The notes under the pieces are model-generated. The model was given only the letters and a program-made list of their open reading frames with translations, had not been told where the DNA came from and searched no databases. A stretch of DNA of 64,000 nt from Enterovirga rhinocerotis (GTDB taxonomy: Bacteria; Pseudomonadota; Alphaproteobacteria; Rhizobiales; Beijerinckiaceae), in contig NZ_SNZR01000011.1 in the NCBI RefSeq assembly GCF_004363955.1, positions 1-64,000 of the forward strand, read 5' to 3'. Shown here in pieces: positions 17,396 to 25,837 of the stretch; the first letter of the stretch is position 1, and each line of letters starts with the position of its first letter. A program made the translations under genes and the position numbers.

Positions 17396-18267
17396 GCCTC
17401 GCGTTCCTTCTTGCCGAGCAGTCCCCAGGGCCTCAGGAGGACCACGGCGATCACGATGACGAACTGGGCGATGTCGGCGACCACCGCGCTCAGGAAGGTG
17501 CCTGCCGCGCTTTCGATCAGGCCGAGCAGCAGGCCTCCGAGCACCGCCCCCGGGATGCTGCCGAGCCCTCCGATGACCACGACGATGAAGGCCTTGAGGG
17601 TGGGGGTGAGGCCGATGAAGGGCGAAACCGACAGGACAGGCGCCATCAGCGCTCCAGCCAGGGCCGCGAGCGCGACGCCGAGGGCGAAGGCGATCGGATA
17701 GACGCGCTCGGGCCGGATGCCCTGGACGAGAGCGATCTCGGGGTCCTGGGCGACAGCCCTCATGGCGCGCCCGAACTGCGTGTGGACCACGAGGAGGTAC
17801 AGGGCGAGGATCGCCACCGCGCCCACCCCGATGACGGTCATCCGCGACAGCGAGAAGACCAGGCCCGCCATCGAGACCGTCCCGTCAACGATCGCGGGGA
17901 CCGAGCGGGGGGAGGGGCCGAGGACCAGCAGGGCGCCGTTCTGCAGGATCAACGCGAGACCCAGCGACGCGATCATCCCGTTCAGTTCGTCGCCCGTGAA
18001 GGGCCGGAAGATCGCGCGCTCCACCACCACGCCCGACAGACCCACGACGATCACCGCCGCCAGGATGCTGACTGCGACCGGAACGCCGAGGCTGTCGAAC
18101 ACGATGGCGAAGACGAACGCGCCGATCATGTAGAATTCGCCATGCGCGAAATTGACGATCCGCATGATCCCGAACACGAGCGTGAAGCCGATCGCCATCA
18201 GGACGTAGATCATGCCGACCATCAGTCCGTTGACGATCGTCTGGGCGACGACGGTGCCGAGTCCCAC
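17392..18267 (-). CDS. livH: Branched-chain-type ABC transporter permease, LivH type
   Basis: A 291-residue LivH-type permease with about eight membrane helices. It carries the family segments YVLMAIGFTLVFGIMRIVNF with NFAHGEFYMIGA, and GGLGSIPGAVLGGLLLGLIE near the C-terminus. Translation begins at GTG with AGGAG about 8 bases upstream. It follows the periplasmic binding protein gene by 44 bases and overlaps livM. Confidence 0.92.
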   Translation of the reverse strand: MGLGTVVAQTIVNGLMVGMIYVLMAIGFTLVFGIMRIVNFAHGEFYMIGAFVFAIVFDSLGVPVAVSILAAVIVVGLSGVVVERAIFRPFTGDELNGMIASLGLALILQNGALLVLGPSPRSVPAIVDGTVSMAGLVFSLSRMTVIGVGAVAILALYLLVVHTQFGRAMRAVAQDPEIALVQGIRPERVYPIAFALGVALAALAGALMAPVLSVSPFIGLTPTLKAFIVVVIGGLGSIPGAVLGGLLLGLIESAAGTFLSAVVADIAQFVIVIAVVLLRPWGLLGKKEREA

Positions 18268-18311
18268 TGAACGTACTCCTGCGCGAGGGAAGCCGGTGCG
18301 GCGGGCTGCGC

Positions 18312-19463
18312 CTATTCGCAGGACTTGTAGGAACAGGTCGCGACCTTGACCGCGACGCCATCCCGGATCTGGCCGATGTAGAACGGCACGTCGATCTGGT
18401 GGTCGATTCCGTAGCGCTCCCGGCCCGTCCAGCCGGCCTTGCCGACGATGGTCGGGAAGGCCGACACCTTCTCCAGCTCCGCGGCGATGCGGGTCGTGTC
18501 GCTCACCGAGCCGGCACGCTTCATCGCCTCGAGCAGCATCTGCAATCCGGCGAAGGAGAAGGCGTTGTGGCCGTTGACCGGCTTCCTGTACTTCGCTTCG
18601 AAGTCCCGGATGTAGCCGGCGGTCTCGGCGTAACCGCTGTCGAGTGGCAGATGGACGTAGGTGCCCTCGGCCGCCTGCTTGCCCGACACCTTGACGAGCT
18701 CTGCCGTGACGTCGCCGCCGGTCACGAGGATCGGGCCCTTGTAGCCCAGTTCGCGTGCCTGCTTGATGATCAGGCCGGCCGTCGTCGGCGAGTTGCCGCC
18801 GATCTCGAGGACGTCGGATTGCGACAGGATCCGGGTCAGGACGGGGACGAAATCGACCCGCTCGCGATCGAAGAAGTCGAGTTGCAGGTCAACGCCGATC
18901 GCCTTGTAGGCCTCCTTCTGCGAGGCGCCCACGGATTGTCCGGTCTCGTCGTTGGGCAGGAGCGCCCGCACGCGCTTCGGCGAGAGCTTCGCCCCGACCC
19001 AGGCGAGCTGCGGCCCGGTGAATTCCGTGGTCGTGATGGTCGGCCGGAAGGCGTAGGGCAGGGCGCTGCCGATCGCCTTGGGCGTGAAGCCCATCGTCAG
19101 CGTAATCACCTTGGCTTCCGTCGACCGCGCCTGCGTCGCGACCGTCGACGCCGAACCCATCGGACCGACCACGACCTTGACGCCGTCGTCGTTGATCAGC
19201 CGATCCATCGCGGTGACGGCATCCTGGGGGCGGTAGCGGTCGTCGTAGACCTTGAGGTCGATCGTGTAGGTCTTGTCGCCGATCTTGACGCCGCCGCCTT
19301 CGTTGACCCGGTCGGCCATCGCGCGGGCGGCTCCGAGCATGCCTTCGCCCCAGATCGCGCCTCCGCCCGACAACGTCGCATTGACGCCGAGGAGCAGCGT
19401 CTCGCTCCGGGCGCCCCCGGACGCGAGCACGGCGATGGCCGCCGCCAGACAATGCCGCTTCAT
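18312..19463 (-). CDS. Branched-chain-type ABC transporter substrate-binding protein, tandem copy 1
   Basis: A 383-residue Peripla_BP_6-type protein. The signal peptide is short (ending near ARSE at about residue 21), and the mature N-terminus is LLLGVNATLSGGGAIWGEG. It is the first gene of the liv operon. It is clearly paralogous to the next protein upstream (19587-20750): shared blocks include KVRALLPNDETGQ-like, GLIIKQARELGYK and TGGDVTAE. GntR site 5 lies 83 bases upstream of the ATG, between the two paralogues. Confidence 0.9.
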   Translation of the reverse strand: MKRHCLAAAIAVLASGGARSETLLLGVNATLSGGGAIWGEGMLGAARAMADRVNEGGGVKIGDKTYTIDLKVYDDRYRPQDAVTAMDRLINDDGVKVVVGPMGSASTVATQARSTEAKVITLTMGFTPKAIGSALPYAFRPTITTTEFTGPQLAWVGAKLSPKRVRALLPNDETGQSVGASQKEAYKAIGVDLQLDFFDRERVDFVPVLTRILSQSDVLEIGGNSPTTAGLIIKQARELGYKGPILVTGGDVTAELVKVSGKQAAEGTYVHLPLDSGYAETAGYIRDFEAKYRKPVNGHNAFSFAGLQMLLEAMKRAGSVSDTTRIAAELEKVSAFPTIVGKAGWTGRERYGIDHQIDVPFYIGQIRDGVAVKVATCSYKSCE

Positions 19464-19545
19464 GGCCCGACCTCCCCGAGGCGGGACCGTTGGATCGGTC
19501 CCGCTCTGTCATCATGAGCCGAGCAAGCACCACAGCTTCGGATCG

Positions 19546-19555
19546 TTGTCAACAA
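19546..19555. promoter_or_regulatory. Putative GntR operator, site 5
   Basis: TTGTCAACAA followed by TAGAC, as in site 4 (TAGAT), lies between the tandem binding-protein genes and upstream of the liv operon. Confidence 0.7.
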
Positions 19556-19586
19556 TAGACATTAGATCGGCCGGGCCGGTGTCGCG

Positions 19587-20750
19587 CTACCGGCAGGCGG
19601 CGGGATCGCAGGTCGCCATGGTGACGGCCTCGCCGTTCCTGATCTGCCCGACATAGAAGGGCAGATCGATCTGGTGGTTGATCCCGTAGGCCTTCTCCCC
19701 GCTCCAGCGTGCCCGTCCGAGCACGGTGGGGAAGTCCTTGAGGGAGGCCAGCTCCTTCGCGATCCGGCCGGTGTCCTCGACCGAATCGACGTTGCGGATG
19801 GATTGCAGCAACATCTGCATGGCGGCGTAGAAGAACGGCGTGAAACCGTTCGGCGCATGGCCGTATTTCTTGGTGTAGCGCGCGATGAAGGCGGCCGTTT
19901 CGGGACGTTTGGGGTCCAGGGGAATGTGGATGTAGACCCCCTCGGTCGCCTGCTTGCCGGCCACCTTGACGACCTCCGCCGTCACGTCGCCGCCGGTGAT
20001 GAAGATCGGGTTCTTGTAGCCCAGTTCGCGCGCCTGTTTGATGATCAGTCCCGTGGTGAGAGGCGCGACGCCTCCGATCTCGAGCGCGTCGGCTTGCGGG
20101 AGCACGCGCGTCAGCAGCGGGACGAAGTCGACGCGCTCGCGCTCGAAATAGTCGACGTCGAGCGTCACCCCCCGGCTGCGATAGGCCTTCTGGCCCGCCG
20201 CGCCCATCTGCTGTCCGGTCTCGTCGTTGGGAAGAAGGGCCCGGACCTTCTTCACGGGCGCCTGTTTCAGGACCCAGTCGAGCTGGGCGTCCGTGAATTC
20301 GCCGGTCGTGACCACCGGACGGAAGGCATAGGGCGCCTCGGCCCCGAGAGCGCGATGGGAGAAGGCCATCGTGAAGGTCATCACCTTGGCATCGGAGGTC
20401 TTCTGCCGCGTGGCGACGGCCGCGGCGGACCCGAGCGGGCCGATCACGAACCGGATGTTGTCCTCATGGATCAGGCGATCCATCGTCGTGACGGCATCCT
20501 GGGCCTTGTACTTGTCGTCATAGGCCTTGAGCGTGATCTCGTAGGTCTTTCCGCCGATCTTCAGGCCTCCGGCCGACTTCACGTCCTCGGCCGCAAGTTC
20601 GCCTGCCGATTGCATGCCTTGCGCGAAAATCGCGGCGGCGCCTGAGAAGCTCGCATGGACCCCGATCCGGAGAGGCTCGGCCGCGGATGCGGGCGCCGCC
20701 AACAGGGCGGCCAGCACGCCCGTCACACCTGACATCGTCGCATATCTCAT
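19587..20750 (-). CDS. Branched-chain-type ABC transporter substrate-binding protein, tandem copy 2
   Basis: A 387-residue periplasmic protein, paralogous to the gene at 18312-19463. The signal peptide ends near ASAAE at about residue 24, and the mature start is LRIGVHASFSGAAAIFAQG. GGGAGGA sits 7 bases before the ATG at 20750; the frame is open to 20798. It lies downstream of the second lactonase (51-base gap) in a two-gene unit and ends 124 bases before the liv operon. Two binding proteins for one permease suggest two related ligands or a gene duplication kept for different affinity. Confidence 0.9.
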   Translation of the reverse strand: MRYATMSGVTGVLAALLAAPASAAEPLRIGVHASFSGAAAIFAQGMQSAGELAAEDVKSAGGLKIGGKTYEITLKAYDDKYKAQDAVTTMDRLIHEDNIRFVIGPLGSAAAVATRQKTSDAKVMTFTMAFSHRALGAEAPYAFRPVVTTGEFTDAQLDWVLKQAPVKKVRALLPNDETGQQMGAAGQKAYRSRGVTLDVDYFERERVDFVPLLTRVLPQADALEIGGVAPLTTGLIIKQARELGYKNPIFITGGDVTAEVVKVAGKQATEGVYIHIPLDPKRPETAAFIARYTKKYGHAPNGFTPFFYAAMQMLLQSIRNVDSVEDTGRIAKELASLKDFPTVLGRARWSGEKAYGINHQIDLPFYVGQIRNGEAVTMATCDPAACR

Positions 20751-20801
20751 CGTCGTTCCTCCCATCTGGTTCTGGTTGTTCGATCGTCCTGCCGTCACGT
20801 C

Positions 20802-21599
20802 TCAGCGTCCGGGCGCCGAGGGTTCGAGGTCGAGGCGGGCGATGCCGTCGAGGCCGTCGCGCGCCGGCGGGTAGCTGGTCAGCACCTGCGGGTCGTGCCC
20901 GGGAATGATGTGGTCCGCGCTGCTCGCCAGCGCGTTCAGCTTGCCGAAGCCGTCGAAGAGGTCCTCGAGGCTATGGATGATGGGGAAGGGCCTGCCCTGG
21001 CGAAAATTGGCGTAGTAGTGGGCGGCATCGGAGGCGAGCACGACCCAGCCTCTGCGGGTCCGCACCCGGACGACCTGAAGTCCCTTCGAATGTCCGCCGA
21101 CCCAATGCAGGGAGACGCCCGGCGCGATTTCCGCGTCGCCGTCGTGGAAGGCGACGCGTCCGGCGAAGATCTTCCCGACCATCTCCGTGACGTCCTCGAC
21201 GTCGAAGGGCCGGCGCATCGGCTCGTGGCACATGCACCGCCCGGTGCAATAGCCCATCTCCCGATCCTGGATGTGGTAGCGGCTGTTCGGGAACAGCCCG
21301 TGATTGCCGGCGTGGTCCCAATGCATGTGCGTCACGACGACGTCGTCCACCGCGTCGCACTGGATGCCGATCTGCTCCAGCCCCGTCTTGACCGGCCGCA
21401 TGACGTCGCGCCCGCGCCGCGCCCCGCTCGTCGCGTCGAAGCCGGTATCGACGACGATGGTGCGGCCCTCTCCCACGATGGTCCAGACGTAGAAGTCCAT
21501 CGGCATCGGCACGTCATGCGTATCGCCGCCCAGGAAATTATCAGGCGACCGGCGCTCCGCATTGCGCGCATAGCGCACGGCGTAGACTTCGTAGGTCAT
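20802..21599 (-). CDS. Metallo-beta-lactamase fold lactonase (AHL-lactonase family), copy 2
   Basis: A 265-residue paralogue of the lactonase at 7681-8505. It has zinc motif THMHWDHAGN and further ligands in GGHSKGLQ, ASDAAH and IIPGHDPQV. Both copies share the N-terminal pattern YEVYAVRYA/YELYAIRYA and a GGDxH segment. GAGGG precedes the ATG. GntR site 6 lies about 22 bases upstream of the start, where a bound regulator would block transcription or translation initiation. A role in opening a catabolic lactone is inferred from context. Confidence 0.83.
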   Translation of the reverse strand: MTYEVYAVRYARNAERRSPDNFLGGDTHDVPMPMDFYVWTIVGEGRTIVVDTGFDATSGARRGRDVMRPVKTGLEQIGIQCDAVDDVVVTHMHWDHAGNHGLFPNSRYHIQDREMGYCTGRCMCHEPMRRPFDVEDVTEMVGKIFAGRVAFHDGDAEIAPGVSLHWVGGHSKGLQVVRVRTRRGWVVLASDAAHYYANFRQGRPFPIIHSLEDLFDGFGKLNALASSADHIIPGHDPQVLTSYPPARDGLDGIARLDLEPSAPGR

Positions 21600-21620
21600 T
21601 TGACCCTCGTTGAACGTTGA

Positions 21621-21630
21621 CTGTCGACAA
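21621..21630. promoter_or_regulatory. Putative GntR operator, site 6
   Basis: CTGTCGACAA lies in the divergent gap upstream of lactonase copy 2. It is flanked by GTTGAAC and GTTGAC half-sites at 21609-21620. Confidence 0.55.
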
Positions 21631-21704
21631 CGATAATCTCGGACGTCGCGTGGGGATCGTCAAGCGGCCTGCGCGTCCCTGCGACGGTCGTTGTCGAACA
21701 AGAA

Positions 21705-21714
21705 CTGTTGACAG
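21705..21714. promoter_or_regulatory. Putative GntR operator, site 7
   Basis: CTGTTGACAG, a perfect inverted repeat apart from its two central bases, is preceded by TTGTCGAACAA at 21691. It lies upstream of the Bug gene at 21804. Confidence 0.55.
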
Positions 21715-21803
21715 TCGAAAGTATGAAGAGTACCGGCGCTACCATCGCCGCGCGACAATGGGCGCAGACACCCGGCGCGCCGACAACGAAGAGGGCCGGG
21801 AGG

Positions 21804-22799
21804 ATGGGAGCGTTCGGAAGGCGCGGGTGCGTCGTGACGATCGGGCTGATGCTGCTGGGTATCGGATCGGGCTCCGCCTCGGGGCAGCCGGCGGCCTTTC
21901 CGGCCCGGCCGATCACCATCGTCGTCGGCTTCACGCCCGGGGGCGGCAACGACGTCGTCGCGAGGGTGGTCGGCGCGAAGGTCGGAGAGCTGCTGAGAAC
22001 CTCCGTCCTGGTCCTGAACCGTCCGGGCGCGAACGGCGCGGTCGCGCTGGATTCGGTCGCGAAAGCGCCCCCCGACGGCTACACGATCATCCTCGGAAGC
22101 TCGAGCGTGCTGGCGATCAATCCCGTCGTGGGCGCCGGCTCCGGCCCGGATCCGATCAGCGGGTTCGTCGGGATCGGCACGGTCGCGATGACGCCGCAGG
22201 TGCTGGCCGTGCATCCCTCGGTTCCGGCCCACACCATCAGGGAACTGGTCGATCTGTCCCGGCAGAAGGAGGTCAGTATCGCGTCGGCGGGGATCGGCGG
22301 GCTGCCGCATCTCGCCATCGAGCTGTTCCAGTCGAGCGAGAAGACAAGGTTCGTGCATGTCCCGTATCGCGGCGGAGCGCCGGCGGCGACGGACGTTGTG
22401 GCGGGCCACGTGAACGGCATCGTCATGGACCTGCCGGTCGTGCAGCCGTTCGTCGCCGACGGGCGCATGCGCGCGATCGCCTTGCTGAACGACAGGCGCT
22501 CGCCTGCCATGCCGAATGCTGCCACCTCGGCCGAACAGGGAGCTGGCGGCCTGATCGCGGTGAACTGGTACGGGCTCCTGGCGCCGGCCGGCACGCCGGC
22601 TCCTGTGGCCGACAGGCTGTTCGAGGCCTTCAACGCCGCCGTTCACGACACGTCGGTGAAGGCCAAGCTTGCAGCGATCGGGATCGAACCCATGACGTCG
22701 GCGTCGCGGACCGATTTCACCGCTTTTCTGAAGCAGGAGATCGCGCGCTGGGCGGACGTCGCGAAGACCGCAGATCTGACGTCGAAATCAGGCGGATAG
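21804..22799 (+). CDS. Tripartite tricarboxylate transporter substrate-binding protein (Bug/TctC)
   Basis: A 331-residue Bug-family protein, the third in this block. The signal peptide ends near ASGQ, and the mature start is FPARPITIVVGFTPGGGND. The start at 21804 is chosen because it places the signal peptide at the N-terminus and has GAGGG 8 bases upstream; in-frame starts at 21708 and 21723 are possible, but 21708 overlaps operator site 7. It is divergent from lactonase copy 2 and ends just before the transposase and integrase relics, the apparent edge of the GntR-controlled block. Confidence 0.85.
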   Translation: MGAFGRRGCVVTIGLMLLGIGSGSASGQPAAFPARPITIVVGFTPGGGNDVVARVVGAKVGELLRTSVLVLNRPGANGAVALDSVAKAPPDGYTIILGSSSVLAINPVVGAGSGPDPISGFVGIGTVAMTPQVLAVHPSVPAHTIRELVDLSRQKEVSIASAGIGGLPHLAIELFQSSEKTRFVHVPYRGGAPAATDVVAGHVNGIVMDLPVVQPFVADGRMRAIALLNDRRSPAMPNAATSAEQGAGGLIAVNWYGLLAPAGTPAPVADRLFEAFNAAVHDTSVKAKLAAIGIEPMTSASRTDFTAFLKQEIARWADVAKTADLTSKSGG

Positions 22800-22811
22800 C
22801 GCCGAATCCGT

Positions 22812-22970
22812 TCACGCTGCATCGTATCCTGCAGCGGCGAGGTAGTTGGCGCATTCGGCTGGGGTGAACGCGTCGATCAAGAGACCGATCCTCTCCCAGA
22901 GGCCGCCGACGTTCCTTTCGGCGGCCTTGCGCGGGAGCGCCTTGAGTTTGTCGACGAGTTGTTGCCGGAA
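22812..22970 (-). pseudogene. IS630-family transposase C-terminal relic
   Basis: The minus-strand frame ends with LKALPRKAAERNVGGLWERI, then FTPAECANYLAAAGYDAA and a stop, the typical IS630 transposase C-terminus. Similarity is lost upstream of about 22970. Only about 50 residues remain and no inverted repeats were recognised, so this is a dead fragment. The gap from 22800 to 23362 otherwise holds the integrase relic and the patatin upstream region. Confidence 0.7.
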
Positions 22971-23004
22971 CCGGTCAAGGGCTTCCGCCAAGGCTCGGGG
23001 CCTC

Positions 23005-23158
23005 CGGAGCGGGGATAACCCGGCCCGTTGGCGGGCACCTCGATCACCTGCTCCCGAAGCGAAAGCATCCGACACGGGTCCATCACCGCGCCTTGCCCGT
23101 CGCCGACGTTCCGGCCTTCGCGCGCCTGCGGGAGCGCCGGGGCATGGCGGCCCGGTGA
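23005..23158 (+). pseudogene. Phage-type tyrosine integrase relic
   Basis: The plus strand reads GDNPARWR and, after one frameshift, GHLDHLLPKRK, then HHRALPVADVPAFARLRERR and GMAAR before a premature stop at 23156. This matches the central part of P4-like integrases, just before the catalytic domain. The catalytic Arg-His-Arg-Tyr half is missing. With the overlapping IS630 relic it marks an old insertion point between two gene blocks. Confidence 0.6.
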
Positions 23159-23362
23159 AGGGGCTCAGGCCGCCGATGACGACCCGCTTCGACTTTTCGG
23201 GCTCACGGATTCGATGGCCGCGAGCGGGTTCTGAATCGGGGCTGCCTCACTCTCCCCGATGCCCGGAGTTTGTTGCGATGCAGCATAGAAATTGACACCG
23301 ACCGGCCAGTAGGCCAACGGTCTCATCGGTCCGGTTGGGACAATCACGATAGGGCGGCGCGC

Positions 23363-24382
23363 ATGGCTCGAGCACCTGTCTCCGTCGACTTGGCGCTGCA
23401 GGGCGGCGGATCGCACGGGGCCTTCACGTGGGGCGTGCTCGACCGCCTTCTCGAGGAAAGCTGGCTTCATATCGCGGGCGTGTCGGGGACGTCTGCGGGT
23501 GCGATGAACGCCGCCGTGCTGGCCGACGGTTTCGCGGCAGGCGGAGCGGACGGAGCGCGCGCCGCGCTCGCCGCCTACTGGGAACTCGTCGCGGAGGCGG
23601 CGCGCTACAGCCCCTTCCAGCGCAGCCCTCTCGACATCTGGCTCGGCCGCTGGACGCTCGACCACTCGCCGCTCTTCGTCGCGATGGACATGGCCTCGCG
23701 CGTGTTCTCACCCTACGATTTCAACGCCGCCGGGACCAATCCTCTGCGCCCGATCCTCGAGCAGGCGATCGATTTCGAGCGGCTCAAATCCTCTCCGATC
23801 CGCGTTTTCGTCACCGCCACCAATGTCAGGACCGGCAGGGGTCGGGTCTTCCGCAACGAGGAGATCTCTGCCGATGTGCTGCTGGCCTCGGCCTGCCTGC
23901 CGACACTCTTTCCGGCAGTCGAGATCGACGGCGAGAGCTATTGGGACGGCGGCTATTCCGGCAATCCGACGCTGACGCCGCTGGTGCGCGAACTCGATTC
24001 CGACGACACGATCCTCATTCCGATCAATCCGATCGAGCGGCCCGGGACGCCGCGCACCGCCGCCGAGATCCTGAACCGGCTCAACGAAGTCTCCTTCAAC
24101 GCCACCGCGCTCAAGGAGCTCCGCATGATCGCGCTACTGCGCAAATTCGCCCATTCCGACGATAGCGAGGGCGCCCGCTGGGGGCGGATGCGCATCCACC
24201 TCGTGCGCAACGAGATCATGAGCTCCCTCGGCTACTCGTCCAAGCTCAACGCCGAGCGGGCCTTCCTCCACATGCTTCGCGACGAGGGCCGCAAGGCCGC
24301 GCAGGCGTTCCTGGAGGCTGACGCCGACAATCTTGGCAAGCGCTCATCGGTCGATCTCGACGTGCTGCTGGACGGAGTCTGA
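23363..24382 (+). CDS. Patatin-like phospholipase family protein
   Basis: A 339-residue serine hydrolase. It has the oxyanion motif LQGGGSHGAF, the nucleophile elbow GTSAG with Ser at residue 44, and the dyad Asp in WDGGYSGNP at about residue 195. Patatins release fatty acids from phospholipids or other lipids. The frame is open upstream to a TTG at 23270, but the ATG at 23363 gives the usual N-terminus. No signal peptide is seen. It is 3 bases before the GntP gene in a plus-strand run of transporters, which may indicate a lipid- or membrane-stress-related operon. Confidence 0.88.
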   Translation: MARAPVSVDLALQGGGSHGAFTWGVLDRLLEESWLHIAGVSGTSAGAMNAAVLADGFAAGGADGARAALAAYWELVAEAARYSPFQRSPLDIWLGRWTLDHSPLFVAMDMASRVFSPYDFNAAGTNPLRPILEQAIDFERLKSSPIRVFVTATNVRTGRGRVFRNEEISADVLLASACLPTLFPAVEIDGESYWDGGYSGNPTLTPLVRELDSDDTILIPINPIERPGTPRTAAEILNRLNEVSFNATALKELRMIALLRKFAHSDDSEGARWGRMRIHLVRNEIMSSLGYSSKLNAERAFLHMLRDEGRKAAQAFLEADADNLGKRSSVDLDVLLDGV

Positions 24383-24385
24383 TCC

Positions 24386-25837
24386 ATGGGCCTCGCCGGC
24401 ATCCTTCTCGGCCTGGGGCTGATCGTCTTCCTCTCCTACCGTGGCTGGAGCGTCCTGCTGCTGGCCCCGGTCGGGGCCTTGATCGCCGCGCTCTTGTCCG
24501 GGCAGCCCCTGCTCGCGAGCTGGACGCAGATCTTCATGGTCAGCGCTGCGAGCTTCATCGGGCAGTTCTTCCCGCTCTTCCTGCTCGGTGCCTTGTTCGG
24601 GAAGCTGATGGAGGCCAGCGGCTCGGTCGGGGCGATCGCGGAATTCATGACCCGCAAGCTCGGAGCCGAGCGCGCGATCCTGGCGGTCGTTCTCGCCGGC
24701 GCGCTGGTGACCTATGGCGGCGTCAGCCTCTTCGTCGCGCTGTTCGTGCTGGCCCCGATGGCCGAGGCACTGTTCCGCGCGGCCGATACGCCGCGCCGGC
24801 TGATGGCGCCGGCGATCGCCCTCGGCACGTTCACCTTCACGATGATGGCCCTGCCCGGCACGCCGGCCATCCAGAACGCGATCCCGATGCCGTTCTTCGG
24901 CACCACGCCGTTCGCCGCGCCCGGCCTCGGCATCCTCGCCTCGGCGATCATGCTCGCCTTCGGGCTTTGGTGGTTGGGGCGCGCCGAGGCGGCGGCCCGC
25001 CTCCGAGGGGAGGGCTTCACGAACGAGACGGTGCCCGCCGGTGAGCGCCTCGCCGATCCCGGCTTGCGCGAGCGGGCCGTGATCACGCTGGAGTTCGATC
25101 CGGTGGAGATCGGTCGCGGCCATCCGAGTTCGGGGCGCCCGACGATCCTTCTGGCCGCGCTGCCGCTGCTGCTCGTGATCGTCGTCAATCTGTCCATGTC
25201 GTTCCTCGTCATCCCCCGGCTGGATTTCGGCTTTCTCGCCGAGGACCAGTGGGGCGGCGTGTCCGTGTCGGCCGTGAGCGGCGTCTGGTCCGTCGCCATG
25301 GCGCTGATCGTCGCGATCGTGGCGACGGTCGCGATCAACTGGCGGCGCCTGCCGTTCCTGCGCGACACGCTGGATTCCGGCGCCAGCGCATCGGTCCTGC
25401 CGATCTTCAGCGTGGCGAGCCTCGTCGGCTTCGGCGCCGTGGTCGCGGCGCTGCCCGCCTTCGGGCTGGTCCGCGACTGGGTGCTCTCGATCGGTGGAGG
25501 GCCGCTGGTCTCGCTCGCCGTCGCCACCAACATCCTGGCGGCCCTGACCGGATCGGCATCCGGCGGGCTGACGATCGCGCTCGACGCGCTCGGCGGCACC
25601 TATCTCGCACGCGCGCAGGAACTCGGGATCGATCCGGCCCTGCTGCACCGGGTCGCGGTGATGAGCGCGGGCACCCTCGACAGCCTGCCGCATAGCGGCG
25701 CGGTGGTGACGCTGCTCTCGGTCTGCGGCGTCACGGCGAGGGAGAGCTATCGCGACATCGTCATGGTGGCCATCGTCGGCGCCCTGCTCGCCCTGCTCGT
25801 CGTCCTCCTCCTCGGCTCGCTGGTCGGCAGCTTCTGA
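24386..25837 (+). CDS. GntP family permease
   Basis: A 483-residue membrane protein with about 12 hydrophobic segments, of the gluconate:H+ symporter (GntP) family. Family features include FFPLFLLGALFGKLMEASGS, MMALPGTPAIQN and the C-terminal MSAGTLDSLPHSGAVVTLL. It probably imports an organic or sugar acid, but family members vary. It directly follows the patatin gene and its stop codon is immediately adjacent to the ATG of the MFS gene, so the genes are co-transcribed. Confidence 0.87.
   Translation: MGLAGILLGLGLIVFLSYRGWSVLLLAPVGALIAALLSGQPLLASWTQIFMVSAASFIGQFFPLFLLGALFGKLMEASGSVGAIAEFMTRKLGAERAILAVVLAGALVTYGGVSLFVALFVLAPMAEALFRAADTPRRLMAPAIALGTFTFTMMALPGTPAIQNAIPMPFFGTTPFAAPGLGILASAIMLAFGLWWLGRAEAAARLRGEGFTNETVPAGERLADPGLRERAVITLEFDPVEIGRGHPSSGRPTILLAALPLLLVIVVNLSMSFLVIPRLDFGFLAEDQWGGVSVSAVSGVWSVAMALIVAIVATVAINWRRLPFLRDTLDSGASASVLPIFSVASLVGFGAVVAALPAFGLVRDWVLSIGGGPLVSLAVATNILAALTGSASGGLTIALDALGGTYLARAQELGIDPALLHRVAVMSAGTLDSLPHSGAVVTLLSVCGVTARESYRDIVMVAIVGALLALLVVLLLGSLVGSF

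Noticed and set aside
22800-23362. A functional IS or an integrase attachment site.
   Set aside because: The transposase and integrase reading frames are truncated and frameshifted, and neither terminal inverted repeats nor a tRNA gene could be seen.
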